A DNA stretch of 64,000 nt from Liolophura sinensis. Taxonomy: Eukaryota; Mollusca; Polyplacophora; Chitonida; Chitonidae. Under the pieces are notes generated by a model that saw only the letters and a program-made list of their open reading frames with translations, was not told the origin of the DNA and did no database searches. The position numbers and the translations under genes are program-made. Each line of letters begins with the position of its first letter. The stretch's first letter is position 1. Location: positions 44,691,385-44,755,384 of the forward strand of contig NC_088295.1 in assembly GCF_032854445.1 (NCBI RefSeq), in the 5' to 3' direction. Positions 1-12,399 of this stretch are shown here, one piece after another.

Positions 1-3000
1 GTTGGTGGTAGTATCTAAATGACAGATAGATTCCAGGTAGAAGGCTGCTGATCAGCTGTACATTTCATTGCACGACCTCCCAGCATGAAAGCTTCCTTCT
101 AAATTACAACCTTAAACACACCTTAGGAAACAAAATCCCAAAGTAGAACGCATCATCTGCACAATCAGTACATCATAACGATGTAATGCAATACAGGCAA
201 AAATCCATAAGGCAAAAACAGTGTATCATATTTATTTATAATGTCAGAGGTGGTTAGGGATCTTATGGAGACCTTCAGGTCCAGGTCCCCTTATCTCATA
301 TCTACAACATATGGTTCCAGGGACCTTTTCCAGGACGGGAGACTGGAGTGTGAAGTCTGAGCTTTTACCTCATAAACCAGCAGTTCATCAAGTGCATAAC
401 CACAACCAGACACATCATAAATTACCTTATAATCTACAAAGCCAATACACTGATAGACCCCGTGCACTTATGGCTGAAATTACATGCAAAACTGGTTTGT
501 TATGAGAATTTTTATGCAGATTGTTGTGTTTCTGTACACTGCTGCACATTGCCCTTTTTGGAGATAATTTGTCTTCATCACAAGTTAGAGGTGTGCTAGC
601 TATTCAGATATTTAACAAGTTTTTGGACACTAATTGTTATCACTTTGCCTGAAAGGAGAAAAAGCTCAAATATTTCTTATGATAGTTAATGATTTCGTCT
701 AAGACCTTACAGAATACATGTGTGTTGCATATACCTGAAAAAATTGCTTAGATGAGATTCAGGTGGGCAATGTTACACTACATGTACAGTACATAATAAG
801 TACTAGTATTGATGACACCACTGCTCATGAATACATGTGTCACAAGAAATTACTCCTAATTCTTAATGTACATGGAGAAAAATAACACTTATGTTGCGGA
901 AAAGTATGAGTTCACAGGTACATGCTCCAATAACCATGAAGGTATCCAAAACATTTGGCACTATGTGGAATGGGTAAAATATAAAAACTACAAGTGTGTG
1001 GAGACCGCTATTCCATCTGCTGTGTGGATTCCTGCATGAATCAAACAAAGATGATGCAGATGGGCCGTATAGAGTTTCTTCCCCTTATGTCTCTCACGTT
1101 GGCATGGTGAACATGAAGGCCTGGCAAGCTGTAACTGAACACCTAAAAGACCAGACCCTGCATCCTGGCTCTGCATTACTCGCCAACTTTCTGGCCTTAA
1201 TCTAAATTTCACTCACTTAAAAAAAAAAAAAAAAAAAGCCTGAACATCTGTGACAGATTTTCTCTGCCATGAATGGGTAATTGGCTTGTTAAAATTACAC
1301 AGACATTTATGGCTTTCTAAACAGTTACATGTAACTGCTGAAGCCAACCTCTTCATAACAACAAGAATTTAAAGTTAAAAGGCACACTTTGTAAACTCTG
1401 TAATTCTTGAAGTAATCTGCATATTTTGTCACCTCTTCTGTCAACATTTATTTGTTTTCTTTCACAGATCAAAAGATCATTTATTTTAAGCTCCGTGAAA
1501 TTAGCTGGCCAACTCAAAGTAATTTTAATTGCTAAAGTTGGAATTGAGCAAAGAACTGGACTTACTATCTTAAAATCCAAACTGTTCAGCACAGTCTTTG
1601 GTGCTGTAGGAGCAGAGATTATGTTACATGTAAGAAAGAAGCTTGTTGTGTCTAAACATATATATACAATCCCAATTCTAGGGGACAGAAAAACAGGACA
1701 GTGTTCTTTCAAGGTATGATGGCAGTAATTACGGGTTTGGCCGTGGTATATTTTACAACACCAACAAAGTGATATCTCCAATTTAGCAGACTCCTGCAAG
1801 GTACAGTTGAACACTTTCTCTACTAATAATTGCTTCAGTTTGCTTGTCTTTCAGGGAGGTCTGGAAAATAATGTTAAGTTCTTAGACACCAGGTGATCGA
1901 GGTTGCCCAACAACAACACTGCGGGTGGTTTTAAGGCATATTCTGTCTTCTCACATCAAAAACAACACAATTCGTTTGCACAAAACACTAGTGCAATCCT
2001 CAACCCAATCTGTGTTTTCAGAGAAAATGTTCACATACTTGTGAAGAATGCTCAGGTCCTAACAACAAAAAAAAAAAAAAACAAGGAATACCAAACAGAG
2101 CTGACAGCCTTGCCATGGCAACAGATATCATTCACAGGTTCCACTATAACCCACTGTAGTAATCAAGAGTGCAGATTTAGCCTACAAGAGCCTGGTTACC
2201 AACAAGTATTACAGGAAACTAACAGCTGTGGCTTTAATAAGACAATGTCAATTGAATCAGGATATATTAGATCTGCTCCAGTGGTTTTACAACATGTGAT
2301 TACTGCGCCTTACACATGCCAGTGATTGTACAATTTCATCAATCTAAGATGTACATAAATACTTCTTTAGCCGCATTGTTGACTCACGCCTCTGGCAAGC
2401 TTGTTAGACCTTTTATATCCTTATTTCTACCATTTTCTGTCCTCCGTCCTCAAGACAAGGAGTAGTAGAGACCTTGGTGAGAAAGTATCAGATTGTTAAT
2501 TAGGATACTTCTGGGGCACCTGTCAAAATCCAGTGCACACTTTGGCCGACTAACGTTTCTGGTTTAAGCCCAAGGATTCTCTGCGAACTGGCATGTGTTT
2601 GTGTGAGTAGAGAGGCGTCTTTAGTGGCTATGTTAAGCACCACTAAACTGCTTTAGCTTGCCATGAATTCCACTTATTCCCCCAACATATAAGGCAGACA
2701 AACTCCCAAGTCAAAGTCTGACAACACCACAAAGCTTAGACTGGCTGCGGTGACAAGTCAGGCCATACAAACTGAGGATGAAGATCTTACATTGTTTCTG
2801 GCAAAAAAGTCACTTCCAATTTACAATGTCAAGGATTCTGGACAAAACACTTAGTGTAGAGTTGCTTCAAGGGTTATCGAAAGAGAAAAACATTACTGGA
2901 AGTAAAGTCTATAGATATTAACAAATCACTTTGTCAAATGAGAATCAGTTGCAGAATGATACACTATACACTGAACATTCTCCGTTTACAAACTAACAAA

Positions 3001-6000
3001 GAAAACAATTTGAGAAATGGCTATATCAGTGATGGTTTTGTTCACCTCAGTTCACCTCTCAAGAATATATGGTCTTTTCTGATTTTTTTTTAGAGAATCT
3101 GGAATGCTACATTCAATGAAACTTACTTTCTTCAGAATTTTGCTATAAACATTTCCATGATGCTGACATTGACACTAATGAAGCGAAGTTCTTAAAGTTT
3201 ACTTTCTTGACATGACAGACAATACTTGTGACCGTACAACAGGGAACAAATTCAGCCAGGAAGTCCACAACATTTCAAAGATATTCAAGATATTTATTTC
3301 CTTTCCTGACAAGCAGGCAGCTTTGCCAGATGTTATCCTATACATATATACCATGCCCTGGCATTTTTGTTTTAAAGATGACCACAAAAGCCTATTGTAG
3401 ACCATCTAAACAACCAGCATCTAGGTAGTCTTGATCTGCACCATCTGGGATCTAGTTTAACCTGGCCAGCCAAATAATCCCTTACCGGACACTTGTACAC
3501 TTTGTCTGCTATGTCTCGGCTGGCCTTTAGCACAAGGCTAGGGAATTTGCTACCATTAAATATGACATGTCTCAGATCTGACAACTTTTGACCAGAGACC
3601 TTTAACCCCCTATGGCTCAGAACATTCCAGAGATGATCCTTGGACTGGTCTAACAGCTTCCTCTGCCACTTACAATTCATCAGACATCTGGAAAACTTGT
3701 CTGAGTACTTGAGCCTAGATGGTATACCTCTTTAATCAGGTTTGGTGTGTTGAGAATTATCAAATACATATATATCTAATACAACTCTAAGAAAGGTAGT
3801 CTTTATTACAGGTTCCCCGTCTATTTACTGTACTGCTGATGCAGTACTTTTATACATATTTATCTACTCTTTTTTTCTGCTATTATGGAACCCGTTTGTC
3901 TTAAATAAAGTATTATTATTACTGTAATTCTTCAACCATTTCAAATGTTTACAACATGTTCATTCAAGCATACACTATATTCTGAAAGCATAGGTCCATG
4001 TAGAATGATAAACTTATACTTTTGTGAAGCTCTGAGATTGGCCAATCCAACTGATGAAGTTATGTCTCCCAAAATCAAATTAAAAATGTACATAAATTGC
4101 ACTGAAAGTTGCTCTTTAATATCCGAAAAGGTTCAGGAATCATAACATGCTGTCTTTGTCAATGTAATTTAACATTTACTTCTGCCTGATTCCAGACGAA
4201 TGAGAACCATACACGTAATAGAGAGGAAAAGTCAATACAGATCTAGCAGAAATCCAAACTAATTTATGTACAGATAACCACTTCAGTGAAAATTACTAGA
4301 CTTCAGTAACTTTCACATTGATTCAGGACATTAAATCTTAAACCTTCATAGACTTTTTTTTAAAATCTTAGTCATCATATCCAGGTCTTAATGCCCTTTT
4401 CAGCATGAAAGTATTTTCATCTCTAATTGCCCCTCTTATAATGGAAATGGAACTCAAGCTCTGGTAGGGAATTTGCAGCTTGGTTTGTCTATATCAAAGT
4501 GAGTTTAACATAAACACACCCCAGCAGGCAGGCATCCATCATAATTACATTTGAAAGGTATTCCCTAGGGGCCAAGGGGTGTTAGAGCGGTGGAATATCT
4601 ATAAAGATTACCCTTAACCTTATCCAACACATCCCCTCATCAAATACTGACCCCTGACTAAAAGCATACTGTGAAAAGCACAGCGCAATCACCATAATTC
4701 CAATGAACCATTTTATGGCATAATCTTCCAGATGCTAAGGGCCCCCCTGCTCGAAACTGATCAAAGTCCCAGGAGAGGGCTATAAAAACATATTGCCCCC
4801 ACCCCTGTGCAGGACTGAGGCTGGATATTCTTCCTCCCCCTCCTGTCTTCTGCCTTTATGATAAAGTTTCAAAAGCCCCCACATCCAAATCATTGCATAG
4901 AGGTTCAAGCAAGAGTAGGACCATGTGGTACGATAATATATGAAACTAGAAAGCTGAGAGAACTTTGAGAGGGGGCTATCCAAACACAATCTCCACACGC
5001 GTGTGAAATGGAATAGTGATCAGTATTATTACACAAGGAAACCTCAGTCAGAAACACCCAAAGCTCTGAGAAGATGAGGCACTACAAAGGTGCCGGCTTT
5101 CTGTCAGGTTAAACAATATTAGCTTCCTTAGCCTTGTAGATTTGAAACCAGTCAGGTTGTGCCCCCGCGGTTTGTATTATAAAGACCCCCATGTCTTGGT
5201 TACATGCATCCTGAGAGATCACAGCCTTGGACAGCCAGACAGACTTTGTGGTCTTTCATTAAACACAGTGTGGTAATAAGACAAACTGCAGCAGCTGAGA
5301 ATCCAATGTGTTTGCTCTGTATTAAGGCTAGATGAGAGGGGAAGCTGGGCCATATGGTATGTCTGGGCAGATTCATTCTAGGGATGACAAAAGCTTCAAG
5401 CTTTTCAAGACAGAAGTATTGCGTATGATCAAGTAGTGGTTCAATATAACAGGGGAAGATGTGCTCACAAAATTGATGTCTGGTTTGAAGTTATCTTGAG
5501 ATCAAATTATTGAACTTACCAAACTTATAATGAGAAACTGGAACTCTTAGGATATCAACTCAACATGGAAGCACAAATCCACAATATTGAGCATTATTTT
5601 CTGTGCTAACCTCATATACTGTATTTCACCTTAAGTTAGGTATGTAAAAATGCACTTTCCGAGTTACATAAAGGTGTTGTTTTGATGTCAAAACGATATA
5701 TTTTTCTGCTAAGAAATTAATCAAACCTCATAAAAGAAGGTTTTAAGTGGCCCTATAAGGTTGAAAGATCAATCAGAATAAAGCAAAAAAGTGTCACATG
5801 AAAAATACTACAAAAAATATACCATATACACTGCATTCACACCTTCTTTCAGTTTTTGACATAGTTCACAAGCAAGGCCTATCTTTCTGATGAAATACAA
5901 AAAACCTATTGAAAAAGGAATACCATTGTCATATTAATTGTAAGACATGTACTTAACATACAGCCAAAAAAAAAAAAAATAAAAAAATAAAAAAAGGAAA

Positions 6001-9000
6001 TTCTACATAAGTTTAAAATCTGATTCCACCAAAACAATTCACTGTTTACACTTCTTCAACTGCCCTCCAATGCTGAAACATTACCATACACTTTGCTTAG
6101 AAACTTTGGGTCACATAGTAATTCACAGTTGAAAACTAAAACATATACACAGAACAGACAATCACATACGACATACATGTTCTGGGCTGGTTTCCGGTAT
6201 GGTGGCCACAGATGGGTAGCTCCTGGTACAGTATCTACATCCTCTCCGTGGGCTGCCTGCCATTTTACACCTAGCACCTTGGGACAATCTTGTTAACAGG
6301 GTTTAATTGAGAGCGACTAACTTCAGTGGTGTCTATCCGGTCAGGTAAGCTGCAGGGTTAGAGGCTATAAGGTAAGTACATCCAACTTTTACAGCAATCC
6401 CTGTCAGGTTACAACAACACGCACTCATGGCAACTTCCCAAACCATAGGGTGACCCGGGCTCACAATCTTGAAATCTGGTCATCAATCTGAGCTACTTGG
6501 ATAACAATTCCACTGATTCCTTGGGTTACAAAGAAATAAATCCCAACTTAGTCCAGTGCAAAACTCTTCCTGAGCATTTTGCCATTTTTTGTGTTTTTTT
6601 TTTTACCACATGGAAGTAGAGTACACCCTCTGAGGAGAATCTGCTGCAGCAATTATAGCATCTTGACTGACCCAACTTTTTTATCTCCACGCCAACAAGT
6701 TTTCCTTTCCACCCACCCTATCTAATAGATATTAAATCTTCCGGCATCCCCTAAAAAATCAAGGAATGGCAGCTCAGGCAGACTTCTTGAATTCCAGAAA
6801 TGGCACCGAAGGGAACACGTTTCAACCAAGCCTGTTAACTTTCATTACAGTTAGAGAAAAGCTGAAGCAATCCAAGGTTTTCAATATTTTTGATTTCCCC
6901 CTTCATCCACTTACACATTTCATCAATGGGCACAACCCTAAGCTAGAAGGAGACAGAGGCTGAAGTGTAATTTATGACAGACTCTATGACAAGATAATCC
7001 CTTCTCCAGCTGTTCTTTTAACAAAAACACTGGAAAGTCAATACAGTTAGGTTGAGGTTGAGTTCTGTGTTGCCAAAACACCAGCAGACTGCAGAGATAA
7101 GAGTGGCTACAGCTGTTGAGCATCAGTGGGGGATAGACAATACTTTATGTGCGGCCAGCTAATACATCCTAAATCTTCAAGATCCTATCTCCAGAGATGA
7201 TGGAGATCAACTTTTTCAAATATAGAACAGAATGACTCCATGTATCTAAAGTCAATTTGGAACTGGTCAAGCAATTCTGTTACAAACCGAAGAGAGGCTT
7301 TTGATGAGCTCACGATTTCTTAAAAATAGACTCCACTGAGTAGCCCCTCTGGAAGTTCCTTGAAATGCATCTGGCCATGTTAACAGTTCTGAACTGCATC
7401 AAAACTGGCAAAGGAATGTCCGAGTGAATTCTTAATGGCAGGTGTCTGGAACTATCAGCGACTATAATCATGATGACTTTCTGGCATGTAGGCCCCCTCC
7501 CCTCGCCCTGCCCCTCTACAAATCTCAATAAGTTGGCCACAGGACGGATTTCCAAGAGATCCTGCCAATTCTATGCCTCCTTCCAAAAGAAAAAAAGTTT
7601 CCTCTGAAAAAGAATTTGCTGGCAGAACTGAGATCTCCATCCACAGGAGGCCATCCTTTTCTATCTGTTCGGTGAATCAGCTTACTACGACAAAGACAGA
7701 CTGTTAATGCAAAGATTTTTCTACTCAATTCCTGGGATCGGATTGCTCAAGGATTCCGACTTGGAATTTCTGACCAGGTACCGACTAACGCCAGCTGCCA
7801 TAAAACAAATGGGGGTATCTGAGCAAACCGTAAGGTCACTCATATTATTCATAACTGTTGGGCAGCTACAGGGAGATGGAATTCTCACAATAGCGGCTTG
7901 GCTGGAGATGGTCACTGATAGCCCTGAGGTATTTTCCCACTAGAGCCTTCTTAATCACACCTCTGAATCTTCAACCTAAAGGGCAACGGCATAAAGACAT
8001 GGGAGCATCTAGTTCGCTGATTATGAGGTCTGTAAATATCTCTGTACTTAGTGCAAATCTATAGATCTGTAGCCCTAGAGTCAGATATACACATATATCT
8101 CTCAAGCAAGTCAGTAGGATTTACTGACTTTTTGCATTTAGTTGTATAGTATGAAACAAGCAAATCTCTGAAACTTCGAATGAACAAGTCAATCGCATAA
8201 ATAAGGAAAAAAAAAGAAAAAGCAAACGAGTATGAACTCCTTCAAAAGTTTTGTTGAACTACTGTAAGTAAATTATTTAGCATACCTTCTTATAGTAGTA
8301 TGGTGAGGTATCCATAGTTAGTCCAAGTGTCCTAAATAACTCAGTGTAGTCTTACTCTGGACCACTTTAACATTTCCGGATCTGAATAATGGTCAGTTTG
8401 ATGTAGACCAGAACTGGTCAGCCCTTGGTGATGTACAACTGAAGGGTGAAAAAGTCTGAGAGATCCAGGCTATCCCCAGCACTCAACCTTCTTATCAGTG
8501 ATTTCAGAATTGATATGCTGCCAGGTTGGGGCCTCTGTGCCCCAGTGAGGGACTGGCTATAAAATTTCCAGCTCTGGATAGAGGTGTGAACTGCCATGAA
8601 ATTGAGCCTGTCCAGTAAGAACAAACAGCTGAGCTGACCACCAGCTAAGAAGCAGCTCTGGTCACTCCATGGACACTGGGATTTTGACCATGGATTGGTC
8701 TGGTTTCTGTCAGCCCTCAGTAGTCATTGGCAGCAGACCCCAGTAATGGGAAACAAGGGTTTGTAAATTCCTGATCTTCAGGGTCTTCTGAGTCTAGCCT
8801 GTGACTGATTACCCTAGGCATTGATGGCTGGAGAACAAATGGTCTACTCTGTAAAAGACTTTCAACACCTAAACTGGCCCAAACGCTGTACCAGTAAACA
8901 AGTTATAATGAAAAATGTACAAAGTTGAAAAGTTGAGGCAAGAATCTTTGGTGATGCACACACTGCTAGAAATAGTATATTATTTTCAGACAGTAAGTGT

Positions 9001-11089
9001 ACAAATTTGTTAATGTGTACTCTGGTAATGTCCTTATGGTAACTTAAAATTTTAACTAATTTTTTAATTTTTTTGGTATTTACATCTTAAAAAGTGTAAA
9101 TATTTATCACTCTTAAATTACGCGGACAATTCCTCAGGCTACATATACTAGTACACCATTTCAGGTAATAAATTTTTCTCATTGAAACTGAAATTTTGTT
9201 GAATTTGAAAGACTCATAAAACTCATAGTTCTAAATCAGCTCTTAATTCAAAGTCTAATTTGTTCAATGGCCAAAAACATACAAAACGTGAGTACAGAGG
9301 CTGGATCAGATTTACATGTACAATGCACTGTTATTAGTTTAGCTGACTGCCATTTTCCTGCCTTTCAGACAGCTTTGTACACATGCTTAAGCAGGATGGA
9401 GCCACTGACAGAAATTCCATACCAAACCTAAAGGCAAGGTCAAAACAACAATTGACCACTGGGCTATCCCTACAGCCTGCAGCCCTGGTCAGTTTGGGGA
9501 GTCAGGTATCAAAACACTTCACCCTACACTTAAAGTAATTAGTTACATGCCTGAGCTGAACAAATCCTTAAGAGGGTTACAACAAGGATACTGTTCCTGC
9601 ATATCTCAGTTACTGAACAAATAGCCTATAGTTAGTTCTCCCCCCCACAGGATCAACCTCTACTCCATGGTATTGCACTAGCATGTGCCTACAGAGAGAC
9701 ATACTCAATTCAACCTTGAGACGACAAACAGGTTGCTATAAATATGCATGTACTTTTTTTGACGTTTCTAGATTGAGTGATTTATTGATTGATGTTCAAT
9801 GTCAATCTCAAGAATAATGCATATTATCTATGGTGGTCAGATTCTTGTTAAAGTATACACAGACATGCATACTGGAGCTACCACAGAGACATCATCAGCA
9901 TGAGCACAGTTTTTGACATTTATTTGTGTGGTGACAAATGTTGATGTATAGATTAATTTTTCTCCCTTGATGGTAGGCAGGATTTTGGAGATTGTTAACC
10001 CTTCTCAAAGGAAATCCCAGAAAAAGTGACACCTGTGAGATATGAAAGCATGTAGGTCATTGTTCTTACAGAAATACATCTGGTGGATATTTCACTAAGA
10101 ATCTCAGTAATGTCATTATGATATAATACTTTCAATGCTCTGTATTAATATCTGAACAAAACAGACAAATTATTTCTAAAAATTTTAACATTTGCATTCA
10201 TTCTGGTCACATCCGAACAAAATACCTATATGTTGTTAATCATGGCGGATGCCAAAGTGTAATGTATCCTGCATGTGAAGCCACTGATGAAGAGATTTAC
10301 AAAAGCAAGTTTTGATGGAGAAATGGCAACAGCCATGTGTTCAGCAACAGGACCACACAAAACTGGCACACCTGCCCCCACCATCACTGCATGTTTGTAC
10401 AGCTATTGTGGTTCCCCCTGGGATAGACATCCCGACTAAGGGTAGATCACTGCAGGGGGTTGTCTCCAACTACATTACAGAGGTGCAGAAACAAGTGAAA
10501 CAGCACTTGGCGACATACAAACAACAGAGGCATGCGAGGTCTCTGAAGTGCATTTGTAGAGTTTCCAGTACTGCTCTTGCCCCCAACCCCATTGGGATGC
10601 ATTTTTGATTTCCAAGAAAAAAAAAACAAACCAAAAACTCAAAATCCCTCAAAGAAACAATATGGATTCTCACACGCACAAACAGGCTTACGATGTGATT
10701 GTAGGGTGAGCATCATACATGGCACCATTTAAAAAAGACGCAACAGAAATCAGCAGAAATAGAGAGAATCAATAAAGGGCCTACAGAATATGATGTAAAT
10801 CAGAGAGGAAATGATGAAGGAAGATTCAGCATGTTAAAGGAATAAGAGAACACAAAGAAATAAAGACTCAGGGAATGCCTGTTGCACATGTAGTAATACA
10901 GAATTGCATTTGAATTTTAAAAAATTCCAAATAAAACACGCAAACTTTTTGAAAGTATTTGACAGAATGTTGGAGAAATGCTGGTTCCCTAATAAATTGT
11001 AAGTCGTCACTTAATACAGCATTAATACATGTATATAGTACAACATGCTTCTGGCAAGCAAAGGTGGTGATATCTATAAACAATCTTAC
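1..11089. other. Intron or downstream part of the NAV gene, no exon found
   Basis: No segment matching the later coiled coil or AAA+ domain was found on the minus strand. The donor after 11090 shows that splicing continues to an exon beyond position 1. Contents seen are a MITE-like element (3921-4140), several A-runs (1219-1237, 5966-5996) and ordinary AT-rich sequence. Open frames such as 1353-1814 (minus) and 1903-2325 (plus) lack recognisable similarity and were not called. Confidence 0.75.
3921..4140. mobile_element. MITE-like element, copy A
   Basis: About 215 bp are shared in the same orientation with 24840-25052. Shared landmarks are CTGTAATTCTTCAACC, TCAAGCAT, TTTTGTGAAGC, GGCCAATCCAAC, AAATCAAATTAAAAATGT, CATAAATTGCACT and AAAGTTGCTCTTT. 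The left end, CTTCAACC, and the right end, GAAAAGGTTCAGGAAT, are roughly inverted complements, which suggests terminal inverted repeats of about 20 bp. There is no coding capacity, so this is a non-autonomous DNA element by inference. Confidence 0.65.
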
Positions 11090-11143
11090 CTGTTGGGATG
11101 ACGCTGCTAGAAACTGGGGGTTATTGCCATACCCGCCAATCCT
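11090..11143 (-). CDS. NAV2/3-like: NAV exon: 18-residue insert within the coiled-coil region
   Basis: This 54-nt exon encodes RIGGYGNNPQFLAASSQQ, with acceptor TTCCTGTTCATCCACAG and donor CAG followed by GTAAGA. Both splice sites are strong and both phases are 0, agreeing with the exon upstream. In vertebrate navigators, as I recall them, SAN is followed directly by AHLVAAFE, so this Gly/Asn/Gln segment has no vertebrate counterpart that I recognise. It would interrupt the coiled coil, which suggests a lineage-specific or alternatively spliced cassette. The exon carrying the AHLVAAFE-like continuation was not found between 1 and 11089. Confidence 0.72.
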
Positions 11144-11982
11144 CTGTGGATGAACAGGAAGAAACAAATATGATGTACAGGTTCAATATGATAAGGTTTG
11201 TTGAAGTATGTGTCTTTGTTTTTTTTTAACACTTTGAACAATTTTAAATTGCAGTGAAAAGGAAGTGAAAAGTATATGATATTCACTAGGTCAATAAAGT
11301 CCCCAAGTAAGTTAGTAGTCAGTCCATAGACACACATATCAAAATGGTGACATTGAATCAGTGAAGTCAAGACTGCACTGAAACTTGAATGGCGGCCAAA
11401 CTATCAATTAAAGGTTTTACAGATGAATAAGTACTTGGCGATGGAAGCGTCACTGCATGAAATCCTTATAAATGACCATTCCAGAAATGGGTATGTACAT
11501 AATGTTAATAAGTGACCAGAGAATTAATAGTTTGTCTGGGTAATTTTTATATACAGGGCAGTTCCTTTAACACGGACCTCTGTATCACTGACCTCAACAT
11601 TTAATAACCAGCTAATCCTGGACATTTGCCAGCAGTTGTTTGCCCTTGTTTAATCTCTGCCAACTGAGCAAATGAATTAAATCCCAATTCTACGGTACAG
11701 TGACACCTTTCACATTTAGAGGTTTCGTCAAACAAATCAGAAGCCAACCGTATCAGGTCAGCATATCATGATCAGCTATACTGCTAATCTTGATTAATGT
11801 CTATGGATGATTAGTTTTCTAGCATTACACAGTCTACTGATCTGATATGCGAGAATTACATTCACTGAACAGATATCATGTCTCTTACTCATATTAAGGT
11901 TGAAATGTGCAGAGAAGATAAGTGGAAATTCAGCAAACACCTGATGCGGTGTAATACTTGAAGACCCTTTAACAATGCTTAC
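11144..11982. other. NAV intron, 839 bp
   Basis: AT-rich intron between the KLRREL coiled-coil exon and the 54-nt exon, with GT-AG ends (GTAAGC...CCACAG). Nothing else was seen in it. Confidence 0.85.
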
Positions 11983-12057
11983 ATTTGCACTTAGCTGCGT
12001 TGTCAAGGTGATCACCTTCTCCTGTGCATGCTCCAGTTCTCTTCGTAGCTTACGTAT
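11983..12057 (-). CDS. NAV2/3-like: NAV exon: first coiled-coil segment
   Basis: The 75-nt exon encodes 25 residues, IRKLRRELEHAQEKV and then ITLTTQLSAN, the start of the navigator coiled coil (vertebrate KLRREL.ASQEKV.LT.QLSAN). Hydrophobic positions I, L, L, A, V, L, L follow a heptad-like spacing. It is bounded by CATTTACAG and the donor GTAAGC, phase 0 on both sides. The coiled coil is expected to drive self-association ahead of the AAA+ module. The frame stays open about 20 codons into the intron, but those residues do not resemble the family. Confidence 0.95.
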
Positions 12058-12375
12058 CTGTAAATGAGGCATTTGAAATCACAGTAAAGAATGTGTATAA
12101 ACTTTCTAAACATTTTAAAATTCTTCACGTATCAAAATTTTACTTAAGTAGAAGATATAAGATGAAGACAATTTCATTAAATTAATTAAGAATTATCCAG
12201 TTAATTTCCTTTTTTCAAAAGAAAGATCAAATAAAACACAACTTACATTCTCAGAATGCTGCAAACAACTTTCAAACAAAATCTTTAAGGTTTCACATTT
12301 TGCTCATGAACACCATAGACATTCTGAGCCAAAAAGAGGGAAAAAAGAGAAGACAAAATGTGTATCTTGTCTTAC
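12058..12375. other. NAV intron, 318 bp
   Basis: The shortest intron in the window, GTAAGA...TTTACAG, between the 24-nt microexon and the coiled-coil exon. It is AT-rich with A-tracts. Its shortness may help definition of the microexon across the intron; this is inference. Confidence 0.88.
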
Positions 12376-12399
12376 CTCATGGGCTTGCTTCTCTTCTGC
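12376..12399 (-). CDS. NAV2/3-like: NAV 24-nt microexon AEEKQAHE
   Basis: A 24-nt exon encodes AEEKQAHE, flanked by TTGACATTTCAG and the donor GTAAGA. Phase is 0 on both sides. In vertebrate navigators the same place reads AEEKAHSEQ just before the coiled coil, so the peptide is homologous and not a chance match. The exon is symmetric, so skipping would remove eight charged residues without a frameshift. Exons of 27 nt or less are typical targets of neural microexon splicing in vertebrates (SRRM3/4-dependent). Whether that applies here is inference. The next intron downstream is only 318 bp. Confidence 0.92.

Noticed and set aside
1353-1814. A 153-codon minus-strand open frame overlapping a 97-codon plus-strand one.
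   Set aside because: No recognisable motif, no splice-compatible context and composition like the surrounding intron.
1903-2325. A 140-codon plus-strand open frame.
   Set aside because: It contains a Lys run from an A-tract and no family similarity.
7707-7943. A 78-codon plus-strand frame that looks protein-like.
   Set aside because: No family recognised, and the mirror strand is open too; insufficient evidence.
10312-10608. A 98-codon plus-strand open frame with a Gln/Lys-rich helix-like stretch.
   Set aside because: No recognisable domain, and it lies opposite to an intron. Possible old repeat, not supportable as a gene.
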